Shown piece after piece: positions 34,491 through 36,776 of a DNA stretch of 36,776 nt. Below the pieces are notes generated by a model. It did no database searches. It was not told where the DNA came from and was given only the letters and a program-made list of their open reading frames with translations. Numbering within the stretch: position 1 is the stretch's first letter; each line of letters begins with the position of its first letter. Location: the NCBI GenBank assembly GCA_964445645.1, contig CAYULH010000048.1, positions 1 to 36,776 of the forward strand, read 5' to 3'. A program made the translations under genes and the position numbers. The stretch comes from Aureispira sp964445645 (GTDB lineage Bacteria; Bacteroidota; Bacteroidia; Chitinophagales; Saprospiraceae).

Positions 34491-36443
34491 TTATTTGCCC
34501 TCTTTTTTGCGACGTTCTATTTCTTGTTGCTCCTTGAGCAATTCCTGGTATTTGGCCATAAAGCCTTCTTTCTTAGGCTTATTCTTGTTGTCCTCTTTGT
34601 TTTGTAATAATTGGGCACGCAATTTATCCTTATCAATTAATACATTTTTGACCAAGAAGGTTTGGGCAATATTGAGCAAGTTGCTAAACAACATATAAGC
34701 CGTTAGGCCGGCTGCCCAACTATTGAGCGCAAAGAAGAACAATACAGGAAAAGAATACTGCATGTATTTCATCATCTTCATATTCGCGCCATTGCCTGCG
34801 GCTGCCGTCATATCCATTTGCTTGCTATTATACCACAAAAAGGCAAACATAGACAACATCCACAAGAGTGTAAACAAACTCACGTGGTCGCCATAAATGT
34901 CATAAATGAACGGCACATAACCAAAATCCCAAATAGAATCATAGCTCACCAAATCATCTGCCCACAAAAAACTCTCTTGACGGAAAGAGATAGAAGAAGG
35001 AAAGAAGCGATACAGGGCAATCCAAATTGGCATGGTCAACAACATGGGCAAACATCCGCCCAATGGATTGAGTCCATAATCTTGGTACATTTTCATTTGA
35101 GCGGCTTGCATCCCTGCGGCATCATCCTTGTACTTGGCACGCATGGCATCCAATTCGGGCTTCATTACGCTCATTTTTACCCCATTTTGTAGCATTTTGT
35201 ATTGCAATGGAAACAAAACTAAGCGAATCAAGAAGGTTAACAACAGTATAATAAGCCCATAATTGGAAATAAACAGCGCAAAGAAATTGAACAAAGGACG
35301 AATAATAGAGCGGCTTATAAAACCAAAAATACTCCATCCAAACGGAATAATACGCTCAAAATCATTGCCCACTGCTACTAGCTCGTTATAGTCATTGGGA
35401 CCAATGTACAACTGCATCTCATAAGCGGCCGATTTCTGGTCTTTGGTCGCAATATTAATTTTACTATCCAAACGTTTGAGATAAGGCGCTTCCGGCTCCA
35501 TCATTACCGTAGCAAGTTCGGCCGCCGCAAATTGGGTGCCTTCCTTAGCAAATAAAGACGTGTTGAAAAACTGCTGCGAGTGCGATACCCACGACACAGG
35601 ATCGCCCAATAATTCTTGATCGGCTGTACGACAATTACAATAATCAAAACCATCCTCCTGAGACTTGTAATACACGGTAGTCATAGTAGCCTCATAGTGT
35701 GGATTTTTTTCTACCTTATGAACATAAGACTGCCAATTGAGCTGTATGTTTTTGTCTCTAGGCATGTTGCCATTGATATTCTCTAAGGTCAATTGATAAT
35801 CCAATAGATACTTATCCGTCAAGGTATACGCTTGCTCAATGTACTGGTTTTGATCTTTGCCATAAGCACGCAAACGCAAGGTATTGCCGGTTAGAGTTGG
35901 CTTAAAGAATAAATCGGCTGTTGAAATATCGCCTCTGTCGGTGTTGAGTGGAATAATGTATTCAAATTTATTGTTGGGATCATCAAACAATAGCAATTGT
36001 TCTTTGTCATAAGGATCTTCGGTATCGTGGTTGTACTGGGAGAAATTTTTGACCAATACCTTACTAATCGTACCGCCCTTGGTATTAAAAGTAATTTGAA
36101 GTTGGTCATTTTCAAGTGTAACCTCTTGGTTGGTGCCTGTAGCCGCTTGGGTAAAAATTCCAAATTGGCCGCCTAATTGTTCGATTGCAATAGCTTGTTT
36201 GATACTATCTTTCTGCTCGGCGGTAAGCAGGGTATCACTTTGTAAATCAATCAAGCGTTGTTGCGCTTGTTGCTCCTTAACCTTAGCGAGGCTGTCTTGT
36301 TCTTGCTGTTGCTTAATTTGTGCTTGTTGCGCTTCTTGTTCTTGCTTAATTTGTTCGGCAGTAGGCGCCGTAAGCATATTGTAGGTAATCCATAACAAGA
36401 CAAGCAATAAAACACCTGTAAACGTAGAATTATTTGATTTCAT
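34491..36443 (-). CDS. yidC: Membrane protein insertase YidC
   Basis: 650 residues. It inserts proteins into the inner membrane alone or with SecYEG. The N-terminal helix is TGVLLLVLLWITYNML. It is followed by a Gln/Glu-rich linker (about 28-65), a large periplasmic beta-domain, and the conserved five-helix insertase core with LLLTFLIRLVLFPLQYKM, the NPLGGCLPMLLTMPIWIALY block and LTAYMLFSNLLNIAQTF. The tail is Lys/Glu-rich (KKEGFMAKYQELLKEQQEIE), as expected for ribosome contact. The frame is open to an ATG at 36542, but a strong promoter lies at 36513-36542, so that start would not be transcribed. The ATG at 36443 gives a normal signal-anchor start. Confidence 0.95.
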   Translation of the reverse strand: MKSNNSTFTGVLLLVLLWITYNMLTAPTAEQIKQEQEAQQAQIKQQQEQDSLAKVKEQQAQQRLIDLQSDTLLTAEQKDSIKQAIAIEQLGGQFGIFTQAATGTNQEVTLENDQLQITFNTKGGTISKVLVKNFSQYNHDTEDPYDKEQLLLFDDPNNKFEYIIPLNTDRGDISTADLFFKPTLTGNTLRLRAYGKDQNQYIEQAYTLTDKYLLDYQLTLENINGNMPRDKNIQLNWQSYVHKVEKNPHYEATMTTVYYKSQEDGFDYCNCRTADQELLGDPVSWVSHSQQFFNTSLFAKEGTQFAAAELATVMMEPEAPYLKRLDSKINIATKDQKSAAYEMQLYIGPNDYNELVAVGNDFERIIPFGWSIFGFISRSIIRPLFNFFALFISNYGLIILLLTFLIRLVLFPLQYKMLQNGVKMSVMKPELDAMRAKYKDDAAGMQAAQMKMYQDYGLNPLGGCLPMLLTMPIWIALYRFFPSSISFRQESFLWADDLVSYDSIWDFGYVPFIYDIYGDHVSLFTLLWMLSMFAFLWYNSKQMDMTAAAGNGANMKMMKYMQYSFPVLFFFALNSWAAGLTAYMLFSNLLNIAQTFLVKNVLIDKDKLRAQLLQNKEDNKNKPKKEGFMAKYQELLKEQQEIERRKKEGK

Positions 36444-36512
36444 TGTCGATTTAGTACGTTCTAGTATAGCCCCTTGATGTTTGATTGGAATAGGAGCTTT
36501 ATTTTTAGAGGG

Positions 36513-36542
36513 CAAAGATAAGCAAAAGCCGCGCTTATTCAA
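36513..36542 (-). promoter_or_regulatory. Promoter of yidC
   Basis: On the minus strand TTG (36540-36542), a 19-base spacer, then TATCTTTG (36513-36520), an exact match to the Bacteroidota pattern. The leader to the ATG at 36443 would be about 65 bases. Confidence 0.7.
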
Positions 36543-36776
36543 ACGAATAGGCGAATAGTATCTTTGGTCTGAATAGAGGACAAACTAAGAAACCTTCATC
36601 TGGTTTAAGAAGTTCCCCTTCAAATAGAAATAGGGGATTAATAGCCACCTAAATTACCAGCGTATAAATAGCACAATTCCCGTTTTCTTTTCTGTTATAA
36701 TAACGTTACCTTTACATTAATTAATACTTCGTGGATTAGCTCGCGTTGCTCGTGAGCCAGCAAGCTGGGTTAGCTC
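36543..36776. other. Intergenic DNA with a possible 34-nt repeat at the window edge
   Basis: No gene is visible. TATCTTTG at 36559-36566 on the plus strand looks like a -7 element for a gene beyond the window, but it lacks a good -33. The last 43 bases rise sharply in GC. TTAGCTC occurs at 36736-36742 and again at 36770-36776, 34 bases apart, enclosing a GCTC-GT-GAGC hairpin (36748-36757). It may be the first unit of a tandem or dispersed repeat. Confidence 0.4.

Noticed and set aside
1..36776. CRISPR arrays, tRNA or rRNA genes, insertion sequences, prophage genes
   Set aside because: No regularly spaced identical repeats with spacers, no cloverleaf-like sequence, no transposase or integrase motifs and no phage structural genes were seen. 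The partial repeat at the right edge is too short to classify.

Overview
The window looks like chromosomal DNA of a Bacteroidota member. It is AT-rich, its start codons lack Shine-Dalgarno sequences and sit in A/T-rich leaders, and several genes are preceded by the Bacteroidota promoter pattern TTG-N18-20-TAnnTTTG. The ribosomal operon is the compact rpsF-rpsR-rplI form, there are many lipoproteins, and one secreted protein has a tail resembling a type IX secretion (T9SS) sorting domain. A large marine, Saprospiria-type bacterium (Aureispira-like) would fit, but that is inference; no rRNA or other decisive marker is present.

Layout. 1-601: gene-free, C-poor, weakly repetitive DNA. 602-2291: coaE converging on an FAD-dependent oxidoreductase. 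2609-4856: a secreted Asp-box (BNR) protein and a small lipoprotein, convergent on a shared terminator. 5436-7997: a large unknown helical protein. 8113-13160: one leftward transcription unit (PlsC-type acyltransferase, TPR-like lipoprotein, two paralogous coiled-coil lipoproteins, mnmD) with a promoter near 13200 and a terminator near 8054. 13698-16232: a TPR protein and ung. 16352-18327: an unknown SH3-ended protein whose stop overlaps a small membrane-protein gene. 18369-19830: the rpsF-rpsR-rplI operon with a strong promoter, a repeated 13-bp element and a terminator. 20057-24993: a giant TPR periplasmic protein and an outer-membrane beta-barrel. 25119-26873: a lipoprotein and proC. 27133-31281: a degenerate DUF4157 (eCIS core domain) protein converging on a pair of unknown genes. 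31666-34402: a polyprenyl-phosphate sugar-phosphate transferase and a SpeD-SpeE fusion. 34491-36443: yidC on the minus strand. 36444-36776: the yidC promoter, then the start of a possible 34-nt repeat at the window edge.

The housekeeping genes (CoA synthesis, tRNA wobble modification, base-excision repair, ribosome, proline and polyamine synthesis, membrane insertion) are ordinary. The unusual content is a set of large, lineage-restricted-looking proteins without signal peptides, placed one or two at a time between housekeeping genes: 5436-7997, 16352-18327, 27133-28800 and 29019-31281. One of them carries the DUF4157 domain, which is known to accompany extracellular contractile injection systems (eCIS). 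The most interesting hypothesis is that this is a dispersed set of injected or exported cargo whose apparatus lies elsewhere in the genome. No sheath, tube, baseplate or AAA+ gene is visible here.
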